From: Verrucomicrobiota bacterium
Lineage (GTDB): Bacteria > Verrucomicrobiota > Verrucomicrobiia > Opitutales > Seribacteraceae
DNA length: 6,722 nt
Direction of reading: 5' to 3'
NCBI GenBank assembly: GCA_014382645.1
Contig: JACNJI010000182.1
Coordinates: forward strand, 1-6,722
Part shown: one piece after another, positions 1-6,722 of the stretch
How positions within the stretch are numbered: position 1 is the first letter of the stretch
Layout of the letters: the number at the start of each line of letters is the position of its first letter
The notes under the pieces: generated by a model
What the model was told of the DNA's origin: nothing
Databases searched by the model: none
Seen by the model: the letters and a program-made list of their open reading frames with translations, nothing else
Translations under genes and position numbers: made by a program

Positions 1-1264
1 TGCTAAGGGTTGCCTTGAACTGGAAGTAACCAAAGTGTAGGTCTCTGCCAACGTTGTTGACTGCCCCGGAAACACCGGTACCAGTCGCCTCCTCCACGCC
101 GTTGACATATAGGCGGATGGTGTTGCCATCGCGTACACCGGCGATGTGGTTCCAAGTGTTGATGGCAATGTCAGAGGGGGAATGGACAGTGTGGCTGGTG
201 TTGCCGATTTCAATGCTGAAGCCGGGCTTGTTGTCGTTGCCGGTTAGCGTCGTGCCCAGGCTCCACTCGTTCTGCCCCGGCTCGGCGCCGGTCTGCCACT
301 TGCCAAAGTCCCCGATGTTTTTCCAGCCCGATGACCCCGCCTCCTTTCGCTCCCACATCTCGACGGTGAAGTTGTCTTCCCCGAAATCCAGTGTGACACT
401 GTCGGCAACCTTTACCCCGCCGTTGCCGCCCGACTGTGTCATTTGCACGCCCATGCCCACCCTGCCGGGCTGACCGTACTTCACGCCGGACCCCACATTC
501 TCACCCGGGTTGCCATTGCCTGAGGAATCATCCACCGGCGCGGTGCTTTCATTGAAGTGCCAGACACCGACATGACCGTTCTTCCAGATGGAGCCATTGG
601 TCGAAGAAGCCGGGACCGCTTCCCCCGGCTTGCCCCAGAATGCATAGATTTTCGTGTCATGGGTAAGCTCGGGAACTTGCACCCAAACCCATGACCTGCC
701 ATCGGCGTCGTTCCAAGTCTCCACCTCGTAGTCGAGAACCGTTTTCTTGTCCGAGGCAGTGAAACGCAGGTCTGCCCAAGGGACTCCGCCGTTGTTATTG
801 AAATCGGCAAAGCTTATCCCCCGACCATCGGTCAAAACAACGAGTACGGGAAAATCCTTAAGCTTCGAGCGGCCCTCTTCGTAGCCGGGAAACGAAATTT
901 CCATCTGCTCCGACCAGCTGTAGAATGGAATTTCGCTGTCTCTCGAATCGAGTATCGAAAAATGGTTGGTGGCGGCGTTGACTCCTATCGAAACGGAAAA
1001 TTCATTAGAACTAGGGGAAACCTTGAAATTATAAGTATGACCCGAGCCGGAGAAATCACTTAGGGAACCGTTGGTCACAGTGACGTCGTTGGCCAAAAAA
1101 TCGTTCACCGGAGTCGGGAAACCCTGGTGAGTGAAAGTTACGCGAATGGGAATGGAATCACCAGTAGTGCCTCGCGGTGCCGTAATGATGGGCTTGATGC
1201 CGGCACCGAAAGCGACCGTCAGTAAGGAGGCCATTCCAATTGCAGTACTCAGGTAAGATTTCAC
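1..1264 (-). CDS. Secreted Ig-like/DUF2341/LamG (concanavalin A-like) protein, 3' end beyond the window
   Basis: I translated this by eye from the minus strand. It gives 421 open codons from a GTG at 1264-1262 and has no stop before the left edge, so it is a partial gene lacking its C-terminus. Residues 1-20 are a Sec-type signal peptide (KSYL, then a hydrophobic stretch, then AFGA). Residues about 25-95 resemble a bacterial Ig-like domain of the Big_12 type, with the hallmark DVTVTNGSLSDFSGSG. Residues about 133-215 match DUF2341 (WADLRFTASD, VWVQVPEL, IYAFWGKPGE). From about 228 a LamG/laminin-G-like jelly roll begins (GVWHFNES, DDSSGNGN, FTVEMWERKE, WNHIAGVRDG, LYVNGVEEATG). Such proteins are normally large, exported surface or adhesion proteins that bind carbohydrate or protein. 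The start is chosen because an in-frame TAA lies 14 codons upstream with no ATG, GTG or TTG between. No ideally spaced ribosome-binding site is present: an AGGTGA lies 16 bases upstream. The gene lies 81 bp after its neighbour and may share its transcript. The ligand is unknown. Confidence 0.88.
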   Translation of the reverse strand, partial: MKSYLSTAIGMASLLTVAFGAGIKPIITAPRGTTGDSIPIRVTFTHQGFPTPVNDFLANDVTVTNGSLSDFSGSGHTYNFKVSPSSNEFSVSIGVNAATNHFSILDSRDSEIPFYSWSEQMEISFPGYEEGRSKLKDFPVLVVLTDGRGISFADFNNNGGVPWADLRFTASDKKTVLDYEVETWNDADGRSWVWVQVPELTHDTKIYAFWGKPGEAVPASSTNGSIWKNGHVGVWHFNESTAPVDDSSGNGNPGENVGSGVKYGQPGRVGMGVQMTQSGGNGGVKVADSVTLDFGEDNFTVEMWERKEAGSSGWKNIGDFGKWQTGAEPGQNEWSLGTTLTGNDNKPGFSIEIGNTSHTVHSPSDIAINTWNHIAGVRDGNTIRLYVNGVEEATGTGVSGAVNNVGRDLHFGYFQFKATLS

Positions 1265-1345
1265 AACATAAGAGTATAAATCACCTAAGTGGAAAATAGA
1301 AAGTCTTTAAAAGCCCTCAAGCAGACGAAAGTATTAGCGGCACGA
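1265..1345 (-). other. Short intergenic leader before the LamG gene
   Basis: These 81 bases separate the orphan beta-rich gene from the LamG gene. No hairpin followed by a U-run is visible, so read-through is plausible. The best ribosome-binding-like sequence, AGGTGA at 1286-1281, is 11 bases from an ATG at 1269 that opens only ATG-TTG-TGA. The GTG start overlaps that mini-frame's stop as GTGA. Confidence 0.45.
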
Positions 1346-2536
1346 TCATTCACGCCCAAAGAACTGCTCCTCCTTCGGCAAGGCCACGAATTCCCAGCTG
1401 GCCGGGAAGAATCGAACGACTTCGCCGGGACGATAGCCTTCCAGCAGCATTCCGCATTGGACTTGAATTTGGACACCGCTGCTACCTGGAACAATAGAGA
1501 CTTTCTTCGTGTTGAGTATGTTTCCTCCCTTACGGTCATTTAAGGGATCGTAGGTCATGAGGGAAGAACGAGCGACGGCAAGAGTGCCCTTGGGCTTCAT
1601 GTCGTCCTTGGCGCCTCCGGAGGTGGGCCAACCAAGAGGCGACGGGACAATCGTGGAAAAGTCATCGAAAAGACTCGTATCAATGCCGTCGAAGAAGGTC
1701 ACGGTAACGATCTGTTTATTATCATCCGCTTCCTCGACCCAGCCCGGCACACCTCGTTGGCGAATATAGTCATGGTGTCGGGCGAGTTGACGAGCGGAGG
1801 CAAGTTTGCGGCTCTCGCTGTCGAGCCAGATCCGGAAAACTCGACCGGGTCCATAGAGTGTGGCCCAGGTAAGGTTCATCTGGACATCCTGACCTGTTTG
1901 AATGTCCTTCAATGTGCCAAAACCTTTTTTTTGGTAAACCACGGTGCTGTGGAGAAGATCAAAGGTTTTGGCTTCTCCATTCGCTTTTCCTTCTTTGAAA
2001 AGGGTTGCTTTGAGTTTCATCTTCCCAAGGTCTACCTGGTTCACCTTCCATACCTGATTTCGTCGAGCGTGGTAGCTGAAATCGTCCTCAATCCGAATGC
2101 ATTGGCGAAACTCTGACTCCGGTGAAATTCGGTTGTGCCACCTGTCCAGTGGCGGGCTCTCGTCCTTGGAATCTCGAACATAGCACCAAGTATGGAGATG
2201 CGTACCAAGTGGAATATCCTGCAGGGCGGCGGGTTGCCCGTTGTATTCAATCGAACCATATGGAAGCAGGGAGAGCAGTAGTGGCAGGTCCCATACGGCT
2301 CTTCCTTGAGAATCGCTACGGTCGACTCGAATGTGGAGTTCCCGTTCTGCATGATCGACCCAGATAAGCTCCCCCACAATGCGGTGGGCTGATCCAGTAG
2401 GTGGAAACTTGCCCCTTACTGGTTGATGCCAGGAAAGTTTATTGTCGTTGTTTTCGTCGGTGCGAAAACTGGAAATCTCATTTTCGGCCTTGGTCGAAAT
2501 CGCTAAGACAGAAAGAAGGAAGAGGCGGGCTAGCAT
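1346..2536 (-). CDS. Signal-peptide protein of unknown family with apparently repeated beta-rich domains
   Basis: This 396-residue protein is not one I can assign to a named family. Residues 1-18 ([18 protein letters not shown]) form a plausible Sec signal peptide, so the protein is probably periplasmic or secreted. The rest has no transmembrane segment. It seems to contain three related beta-rich units at about 50-118, 158-228 and 262-362. Each has a 'V-[D/E]...' opening strand, alternating hydrophobics, and a later Gly-rich strand. The first two also share a 'LxDIxxGxxV/H' element (ALQDIPLGTHLH and TLKDIQTGQDVQ). No catalytic motif or haem motif is visible; there are three cysteines (118, 146, 361). 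The ATG overlaps the stop of the DUF1552 gene as TAATG and lacks an obvious ribosome-binding site, so translation probably depends on re-initiation after that gene. This coupling implies roughly matched production and a shared process. The gene is confident; the function is unknown. Confidence 0.9.
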   Translation of the reverse strand: MLARLFLLSVLAISTKAENEISSFRTDENNDNKLSWHQPVRGKFPPTGSAHRIVGELIWVDHAERELHIRVDRSDSQGRAVWDLPLLLSLLPYGSIEYNGQPAALQDIPLGTHLHTWCYVRDSKDESPPLDRWHNRISPESEFRQCIRIEDDFSYHARRNQVWKVNQVDLGKMKLKATLFKEGKANGEAKTFDLLHSTVVYQKKGFGTLKDIQTGQDVQMNLTWATLYGPGRVFRIWLDSESRKLASARQLARHHDYIRQRGVPGWVEEADDNKQIVTVTFFDGIDTSLFDDFSTIVPSPLGWPTSGGAKDDMKPKGTLAVARSSLMTYDPLNDRKGGNILNTKKVSIVPGSSGVQIQVQCGMLLEGYRPGEVVRFFPASWEFVALPKEEQFFGRE

Positions 2537-2538
2537 TA
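2534..2538 (-). promoter_or_regulatory. TAATG stop-start overlap (translational coupling)
   Basis: The TAA stop of the DUF1552 gene (2538-2536) shares its last A with the ATG of the next gene (2536-2534). The bases just upstream, encoding VLSQVVA, contain no clear Shine-Dalgarno sequence. The geometry is typical of coupled genes, where a terminating ribosome restarts on the next cistron. It shows directly that the two genes lie on one transcript. Confidence 0.8.
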
Positions 2539-3897
2539 TGCGACGACTTGGGAAAGTACTTTGAGGCTGTCTTGGAATTGATTGGTTTCGACCCCGACTC
2601 TTTGAAGCATGGTCAAAAGCAAATTGCTCAGACGTGCATCACTGTCTACGGGACGACCGCATATCTTGTAATGGGCGTTGGCGTCCGCGACGTTGTATTT
2701 GCCGATCTCCGGCAGATTGAAATCAACGTGAGTCCCATGCTTCAAGCCAAGTTTTCGTCCTCCAGCATACAGGGTGGGCAGGTTCGCATTGCCGTGACTA
2801 TGACCGTAGGCCATGCCACTTCCCCACAAGACTTGGGTGGTATCCAGCAGATTTCCATCCTCTTCCTGATGTTCTTTCAATTGATCCAGGAAGTAACTCA
2901 GTTGTTCGACAAGAAAAGTGTCGGTCTGCGTGAGGCGACGCAACTGCTCAGGATCGCCGTTGTGATGCGAGAGACCATGACGAGCCTGAGAGATGCCAAT
3001 ATCAGGGATTGCTCCTCCATTGGACTCGCTGCAAATCATGCAGGTAATGACTCGAGTCATGTCAGTACGAAGAGCCAACACCATCAAGTCGTAAAAGAGG
3101 CGATGGTATTCTTGTACTTGCGTTTGGTCCATCTTACGAGTGAAGCGACCGCTATTAACCGAATCGAGTTTCGGTCGAGGAACATCCAACCAGGCATCTG
3201 CCCGCTCGGTCCGAATTTCGACCTGACGCACGGCGGTAAGATATTCGTCGATTTTGTTTCGATCCTCAGTTCCAAGCTTTTGGTTTACTCGTTTGGCATC
3301 AATTACAACCGCATCAAGTATACTACCTCGACGATTCAGTCTTCGGCGAATCGAGTCCTTGCCTCCTTTTTCGCCCACGAACAACCTTTCGAAGACAGAT
3401 TTCAAATTCCTTTCAGCGGGAAGTTGAATCCCATCTTTCGACCAAGCTAGGGAATGGCCTTCAATGGCCAACTCAAGGGAAGGGAATCGTGTTTGAACCC
3501 CCTGAACTCCAGCCATAATCTGGTCGACTGAAACGGTATTGCGAAACGCTCCACCTGAGGCGGGCACGTCGGCCCCGGTCAACCAAACCTTGTCGCAATT
3601 ATGGTGTTTGCCGAGAACCATCGGGTGGTGCAAACCACTTATCGGAGTAACTTCTTGCCGATGACGTTCGAGAGACTTCAGTGGAGTTGTGAACTCATAG
3701 TCGGTTCCGGCCTTTTCGATTTGCCAAGTCAAGGTATTGACACCGTTGGGGATGTAGAGAAAAACGCTCCTCTTAGGCACACTCGCCTTGGGCAAGGGGC
3801 TGGCCATACAATCCAGCAGGGGAAGAGCTATACTTGCACCGACTCCACGCAGCATGTGGCGACGACTGATGCGCCACTTGTTTAATTGAACATTCAT
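2536..3897 (-). CDS. DUF1552 (HXXSHH family) protein, Tat-exported
   Basis: The product is a 453-residue exported protein of the DUF1552/HXXSHH family, whose biochemical role is not established. The N-terminus carries a twin-arginine signal: ISRRHMLRG at residues 10-18, followed by the short hydrophobic core [11 protein letters not shown]. Family landmarks follow in order: [11 protein letters not shown] near 44-54, a histidine-rich [21 protein letters not shown] near 90-110, [19 protein letters not shown], the signature HGLSHH at 307-312, and [24 protein letters not shown] near 357-380. A CMIC (CxxC) lies at 286-289. Length is normal for the family. The open frame extends 31 codons upstream to a TTG at 3990, one base after the previous stop and behind a GAGG. 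I prefer the ATG at 3897 because it places the RR motif about 12 residues in, as usual for Tat signals, and because the extension looks unstructured. This gene commonly sits beside DUF1592 genes, as here. Tat export suggests folding, possibly with a metal, before secretion (inference). Confidence 0.92.
   Translation of the reverse strand: MNVQLNKWRISRRHMLRGVGASIALPLLDCMASPLPKASVPKRSVFLYIPNGVNTLTWQIEKAGTDYEFTTPLKSLERHRQEVTPISGLHHPMVLGKHHNCDKVWLTGADVPASGGAFRNTVSVDQIMAGVQGVQTRFPSLELAIEGHSLAWSKDGIQLPAERNLKSVFERLFVGEKGGKDSIRRRLNRRGSILDAVVIDAKRVNQKLGTEDRNKIDEYLTAVRQVEIRTERADAWLDVPRPKLDSVNSGRFTRKMDQTQVQEYHRLFYDLMVLALRTDMTRVITCMICSESNGGAIPDIGISQARHGLSHHNGDPEQLRRLTQTDTFLVEQLSYFLDQLKEHQEEDGNLLDTTQVLWGSGMAYGHSHGNANLPTLYAGGRKLGLKHGTHVDFNLPEIGKYNVADANAHYKICGRPVDSDARLSNLLLTMLQRVGVETNQFQDSLKVLSQVVA
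2962..2979 (-). other. HXXSHH signature of the DUF1552 protein
   Basis: Codons for H-G-L-S-H-H (residues 307-312 from the ATG at 3897) give the motif after which the Pfam family is named. The three histidines are good candidates for metal ligands or catalytic residues. That role is inference, as no family member is known to me with a proven reaction. Confidence 0.85.
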
Positions 3898-3991
3898 AAG
3901 GTTTGCTTCTGGTTGCTTGAGCTTGGATAAGAGGTACCCGATCGGTGGCTTGTATTCTCCATTTGATTGTAGCGGATGAGCATCTATCAAT

Positions 3992-6427
3992 TTACCTCAT
4001 TTGAAAGAGTTTGGAAACGACGAATGCTTCCAGGATGTCCTTTAGGCGGTAATCCTTTTTCTTGCCGATTGAGGCAATCGCTTTTAATTCCTCAATGTCG
4101 TCGACCGTGATGGTCCGACGCATGCCATAGATGGCGAGCTTTTTGATGAAGGTCAGGTTGAACGCATCGACTTCATCCATCAGCAACTGCTGAAACTCCT
4201 TTGCGTTTTGAAAGGCTCGACCGTCCGACAGTTCACCGCTTGCATCCACGACCGGGTCACCCCCGGTACCACTGACTTTCTCGTGAGTCCTCCATTCACC
4301 AATGGCATTGTAATGATCGAAAGCCAAGCCGAGGGGATCGATCTTCTTGTGACAGGAGGCGCAGTGGGGATCATGCTTATGGGCCTCGAGCTTCATGCGA
4401 AGAGTTGCCTTGGGCGCGTCCAAGGGATTAGGTTCGATGGGGTCGACGTTGGCCGGTGGGGGTGGCGGATCCTTGCCGAGAATCGCTTCCGATAACCAAA
4501 CCCCTCGATGAACCGGTCGATGGCGAGTACCGTCGGACGTGAGTGAAAGGATGGAAGCATGAGTCAGAAGACCTCCGCGATGGTCTTCAGTCCGAAGCGA
4601 CACTCGTTGAAACTTGTCCTCAACCACGTCGGGTATTCCATAAAATCGAGCCAACCTGGGGTTAAGCATAGTCCAGTCCGAGTCTATGAATTCTCGCAAG
4701 GTCAACCCATCCCGTAATACCCGACCAAAGAATTCGCGGGTCTCATCGATCATACTTTGCTCAAGATGATCGTCGTAGTTCGGATAAATCTTCTTGTCTG
4801 GAGGAAACATCCCCACTTTGCGAAGTCGCAGCCACTGGGTGGGAAAAGATCGGGTGAAGCGTTCCGACCTTGAATCATCCAGCATGCGCCTGAATTGGGC
4901 TTGTAAAACGCCTTGGTCGCGCAGTCGTCCTTGCTCCGCGAGGGCGAGCAACTCGTTATCCGGCATCGTGCTCCAAAGTAAGTAAGACAGACGAGAAGCC
5001 AATTCCCAGTCATTCAATTCATGACGCTCCAAATTTTCATCCCCCTCAGAAAGGAAAATAAAGCTCTTTGAGCAGAGGATGGCGATCATACCCGCCTTTA
5101 CCGATGCCCGAAAACCTTCCCCGGCAGCTAATTCCGCCTTCACGATGTCGACGTATACATCGAGCTCACCCTCGTAGAGAGGTCGGCGAAACGCCCTACC
5201 GGCGAGTTTGGACAGTCCTTCTCGAACGGCAGCAATGCTTTCCTCTTTGGGCATGTATTCATTACGGCGTCGCCGTTCCTGCTCAGTAACGATTGGCCCC
5301 CGCATCGAAAGCGAATCGATAATCAAAAGCGGATACCGTGGTCGCCCCTGCTGATCAGTTATCTTCATATTCCAAGGCGCACGTGGCCGGGAGGTATTGA
5401 TGAAGGGTATTCGACTCGACTGGTTGGTCCTGGGATGGCGACCGGTCTTGTTTTCGTTGGTTACGTAAATTTTGGGTGCTCGGGTGGTTGGAAAATGAGC
5501 TCGAAACGTGACCGTGAACGGATTGTCTTCCGAGGCGATGATATCTTGCTCGAACAAGACGCGATCGAGATCCGCTTCCACCACTTTCATTCGAGGAGCA
5601 ATTCCATTCTCCGGCTTCAATCCACAAACCGTGTAACTGATTTCATAAACACCGGGGCCGGGGAATTTCAAATCCGGCCCTGTCCACGGGTTCGAATATC
5701 GAAAAATCTCTCCCGAAGTAGTGATGAGAGCCCGGGCTTGATTGAGGAGTCCTCTTTTCTTGAACATCTCATAATAGTGATGCCCTTCATTGATTTCAAT
5801 CGCACGCTTGCTGGCTTCGAGGTACTTGACTGATTGCTCCGGGTACGCTTCCTCAAGTACGATTTCAGCCGCCTTGACGTACTTTTCGACATGTGAGGGA
5901 GAAAGGGTGAGAATAGATCCAATTCGCTCGAAACCATGCCACTCTGGATCTTCGAGTAGTCCGCCCGGATCCGATGCATCGTATTCCACTCCGACCAGGT
6001 CGCGTAGGGTGAAAACATATTCTTCCCGAGTTAACCTACGGTAGGAAACTTTATCGCGTTTGGCCATGCGAGCAGCCTCACCTTCCTTGATGCGGTCGGA
6101 TAGCCACTGCACCGTGCGTAAACTCTCGTCCGAAGAAGGCAAATTCTCCTCTTTTTCAGGAGGCATCTCCGCGGAACTGAGCCGTTCCATTACCTCTATC
6201 CAGGAGGGGATATCCTCTAATCCGACGTCGCCGGAAAGAATGTCGATGCGGAAGTCTCCCTTCTGCTTCTTTTCCCCATGGCAACGGAAGCAATGTTCCT
6301 TGAAAAAGGGGCGCGCTTCTTTGTTGAACATGTCTACCCGTGCGGAGGCGTCTGCCTCCAAGCAGGGAACGTTCTGCAAAAAAGCGACGCCAACAAGTAC
6401 CAAGCTATATCGAAAACGTAAAACCAT
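3992..6427 (-). CDS. PSCyt1/DUF1587/DUF1595/DUF1592/DUF1588/DUF1585 multidomain c-type cytochrome-like protein
   Basis: This 811-residue protein starts with a Sec signal peptide (about 1-27; Arg4 and Arg6, then a hydrophobic core). Domains by recognisable motifs are: PSCyt1 at about 36-95 with haem motif CFRCH (46-50) and a likely distal Met88 in EMPPEKE; DUF1587 (PSD3) at about 128-190 with YRRLTREEY and LRDLVGV; a beta-rich region at about 235-375; DUF1595 (PSD5) at about 396-455 with [11 protein letters not shown]1592 (PSD4) at about 466-595 with [23 protein letters not shown]1588 (PSCyt3) at about 613-712 with a five-proline run at 654-658 and second haem motif CASCH (689-693), then [13 protein letters not shown]; and DUF1585 (PSD2) at about 728-808 with LAIYGMRR. 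The set is complete and ordered as in intact family members. The protein probably binds two c-type haems outside the cytoplasm; the substrate and electron partners are unknown. It is first in the gene block, with the DUF1552 gene following. The ATG has no strong ribosome-binding site. Confidence 0.95.
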   Translation of the reverse strand: MVLRFRYSLVLVGVAFLQNVPCLEADASARVDMFNKEARPFFKEHCFRCHGEKKQKGDFRIDILSGDVGLEDIPSWIEVMERLSSAEMPPEKEENLPSSDESLRTVQWLSDRIKEGEAARMAKRDKVSYRRLTREEYVFTLRDLVGVEYDASDPGGLLEDPEWHGFERIGSILTLSPSHVEKYVKAAEIVLEEAYPEQSVKYLEASKRAIEINEGHHYYEMFKKRGLLNQARALITTSGEIFRYSNPWTGPDLKFPGPGVYEISYTVCGLKPENGIAPRMKVVEADLDRVLFEQDIIASEDNPFTVTFRAHFPTTRAPKIYVTNENKTGRHPRTNQSSRIPFINTSRPRAPWNMKITDQQGRPRYPLLIIDSLSMRGPIVTEQERRRRNEYMPKEESIAAVREGLSKLAGRAFRRPLYEGELDVYVDIVKAELAAGEGFRASVKAGMIAILCSKSFIFLSEGDENLERHELNDWELASRLSYLLWSTMPDNELLALAEQGRLRDQGVLQAQFRRMLDDSRSERFTRSFPTQWLRLRKVGMFPPDKKIYPNYDDHLEQSMIDETREFFGRVLRDGLTLREFIDSDWTMLNPRLARFYGIPDVVEDKFQRVSLRTEDHRGGLLTHASILSLTSDGTRHRPVHRGVWLSEAILGKDPPPPPANVDPIEPNPLDAPKATLRMKLEAHKHDPHCASCHKKIDPLGLAFDHYNAIGEWRTHEKVSGTGGDPVVDASGELSDGRAFQNAKEFQQLLMDEVDAFNLTFIKKLAIYGMRRTITVDDIEELKAIASIGKKKDYRLKDILEAFVVSKLFQMR
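4349..4363 (-). other. Second haem c attachment motif, CASCH
   Basis: Residues 689-693 read C-A-S-C-H inside the DUF1588 (PSCyt3) domain. Immediately downstream is [20 protein letters not shown], the conserved environment of this family. A second haem makes the protein a probable dihaem cytochrome. The distal ligand for this site is not obvious. Confidence 0.85.
6278..6292 (-). other. First haem c attachment motif, CFRCH
   Basis: Residues 46-50 of the multidomain cytochrome-like protein read C-F-R-C-H, the CxxCH signature for covalent haem attachment by cytochrome c maturation machinery. The following [12 protein letters not shown] is typical of the PSCyt1 family. Met88 (AEMPPE) is the natural candidate for the distal axial ligand. 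Confidence 0.9.
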
Positions 6428-6517
6428 GATCCAATTTAAAAAGTAAAAGCAAATAAGGAAGAAACTAAGTAATGAGACATCCCAAAAATATATACGAACA
6501 CCTCAAGTCGTGGACAG

Positions 6518-6529
6518 ACATTTAAATGT
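6518..6529. promoter_or_regulatory. Perfect 12-bp palindrome, possible operator
   Basis: ACATTTAAATGT is a perfect inverted repeat centred about 95 bases upstream of the first start codon, in AT-rich DNA. The position would suit a dimeric regulator's site near the promoter. A palindrome of this length can arise by chance in AT-rich sequence, so the call is tentative. Confidence 0.2.
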
Positions 6530-6608
6530 TTTCGTAAAAAACAAGTGGTCTGATCTCATTGCCGAAAGCAACAGGAATCAGAGTTCAAATACGATATAAA
6601 TTCCAAGG

Positions 6609-6624
6609 CATCAGATATCTAATG
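6609..6624. promoter_or_regulatory. Quasi-palindrome CATcAGATATCTaATG, possible operator
   Basis: A 16-bp inverted repeat with one mismatched pair is built on the perfect core AGATATCT. It lies about 190 bases upstream of the first start codon. Like the nearer palindrome it is flanked by CAT and ATG, but the half-site spacing differs, so the two are not clearly copies of one operator. Confidence 0.18.
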
Positions 6625-6722
6625 TGATTTCCTAACATGAAAGGGCAACAGGTCTTTAAGGAGACTACAGAACTTACATAGAACTTGTAAAAAACACCCG
6701 AGGCCGACTTCCCTTGAAGGAC

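Larger units (their letters stand above)
6428..6722. other. AT-rich upstream region, no confident gene
   Basis: These 295 bases precede the first gene and are visibly richer in A and T than the genes. They should hold the promoter for the block. On the minus strand a TATATT hexamer (around 6488-6493) could be a -10 element, but I see no well-spaced TTGACA-like partner, so I do not call a promoter. Two short palindromes are listed separately. One minus-strand frame is open from the right edge to a TGA at 6587-6585 (45 codons). It resembles nothing I recognise and may be the tail of an upstream gene or chance. No tRNA, hairpin-plus-U-run terminator or small gene with a ribosome-binding site was found. 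Confidence 0.6.

Noticed and set aside
54..810. Open frames at 54-473 (plus strand) and 481-810 (minus strand, a different frame)
   Set aside because: The minus-strand frame that is open from 1264 to the left edge gives clear DUF2341 and LamG motifs across this whole stretch. The two shorter frames give only low-complexity-like translations.
1925..1932. A run of eight A on the coding strand of the orphan gene, a possible slippage or frameshift site
   Set aside because: The 0 frame runs on to a sensible stop and keeps the repeat pattern. No stem-loop or conserved alternative frame is evident, so it is more likely ordinary Gln-Lys-Lys coding.
2401..3450. A 349-codon open frame on the plus strand
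   Set aside because: It lies antisense to the DUF1552 gene and the start of the orphan gene, both well supported by family motifs or a signal peptide. Its translation shows no domain-like pattern, so it is a shadow frame.
4389..4470. Five-proline run in the cytochrome-like protein as an unusual low-complexity insertion
   Set aside because: A proline run before the haem motif (PPPPPANV) is a normal part of the DUF1588 family, not an insertion.
6639..6683. Small plus-strand frame starting MKGQQVF
   Set aside because: It is only 14 codons long, has no clear ribosome-binding site and resembles nothing known.
6690..6722. GC-rich stretch followed by six T on the minus strand, a possible terminator
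   Set aside because: I could not pair the GC-rich bases into a stem with a workable loop, so no intrinsic terminator is called.

Overview
The window is one minus-strand gene block, read from high to low coordinates, behind an AT-rich upstream region at the right edge. The gene content points to a bacterium of the Planctomycetota-Verrucomicrobiota-Lentisphaerota group. The first gene strings together the cytochrome-like and 'planctomycete-specific' domains PSCyt1, DUF1587, DUF1595, DUF1592, DUF1588 and DUF1585. The second is a DUF1552 (HXXSHH) protein. The last joins Ig-like, DUF2341 and LamG domains. These families are strongly enriched in that group. I lean towards Verrucomicrobiota because of the LamG/DUF2341 partner, but cannot prove it from this window.

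Layout, in order of transcription: 6428-6722 is non-coding or nearly so, with two short palindromes and perhaps the tail of an unseen gene. 3992-6427 encodes a predicted exported c-type cytochrome-like protein of 811 residues with two CxxCH motifs. 2536-3897 encodes a DUF1552 protein with a twin-arginine signal. 1346-2536 encodes a signal-peptide protein of unknown family, whose ATG overlaps the previous stop codon (TAATG). 1-1264 encodes the first 421 residues of a secreted Ig-like/DUF2341/LamG protein, which starts at GTG and runs off the left edge.

Every product carries a predicted export signal, so the block makes a set of extracytoplasmic proteins. The first two genes are a recurrent pair in this group and their biochemical role is unknown. 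What can be said is that a haem-binding multidomain protein (Sec-exported), a Tat-exported protein with a conserved histidine cluster, an orphan beta-rich protein and a lectin-fold surface protein are made together. A role in envelope-level oxidation or processing of a polysaccharide or other polymer is an inference only. I found no tRNA, rRNA, CRISPR array, insertion sequence or convincing rho-independent terminator. The other long open frames, including a 349-codon plus-strand one at 2401-3450, are antisense or frame-shadow artefacts of these four genes.
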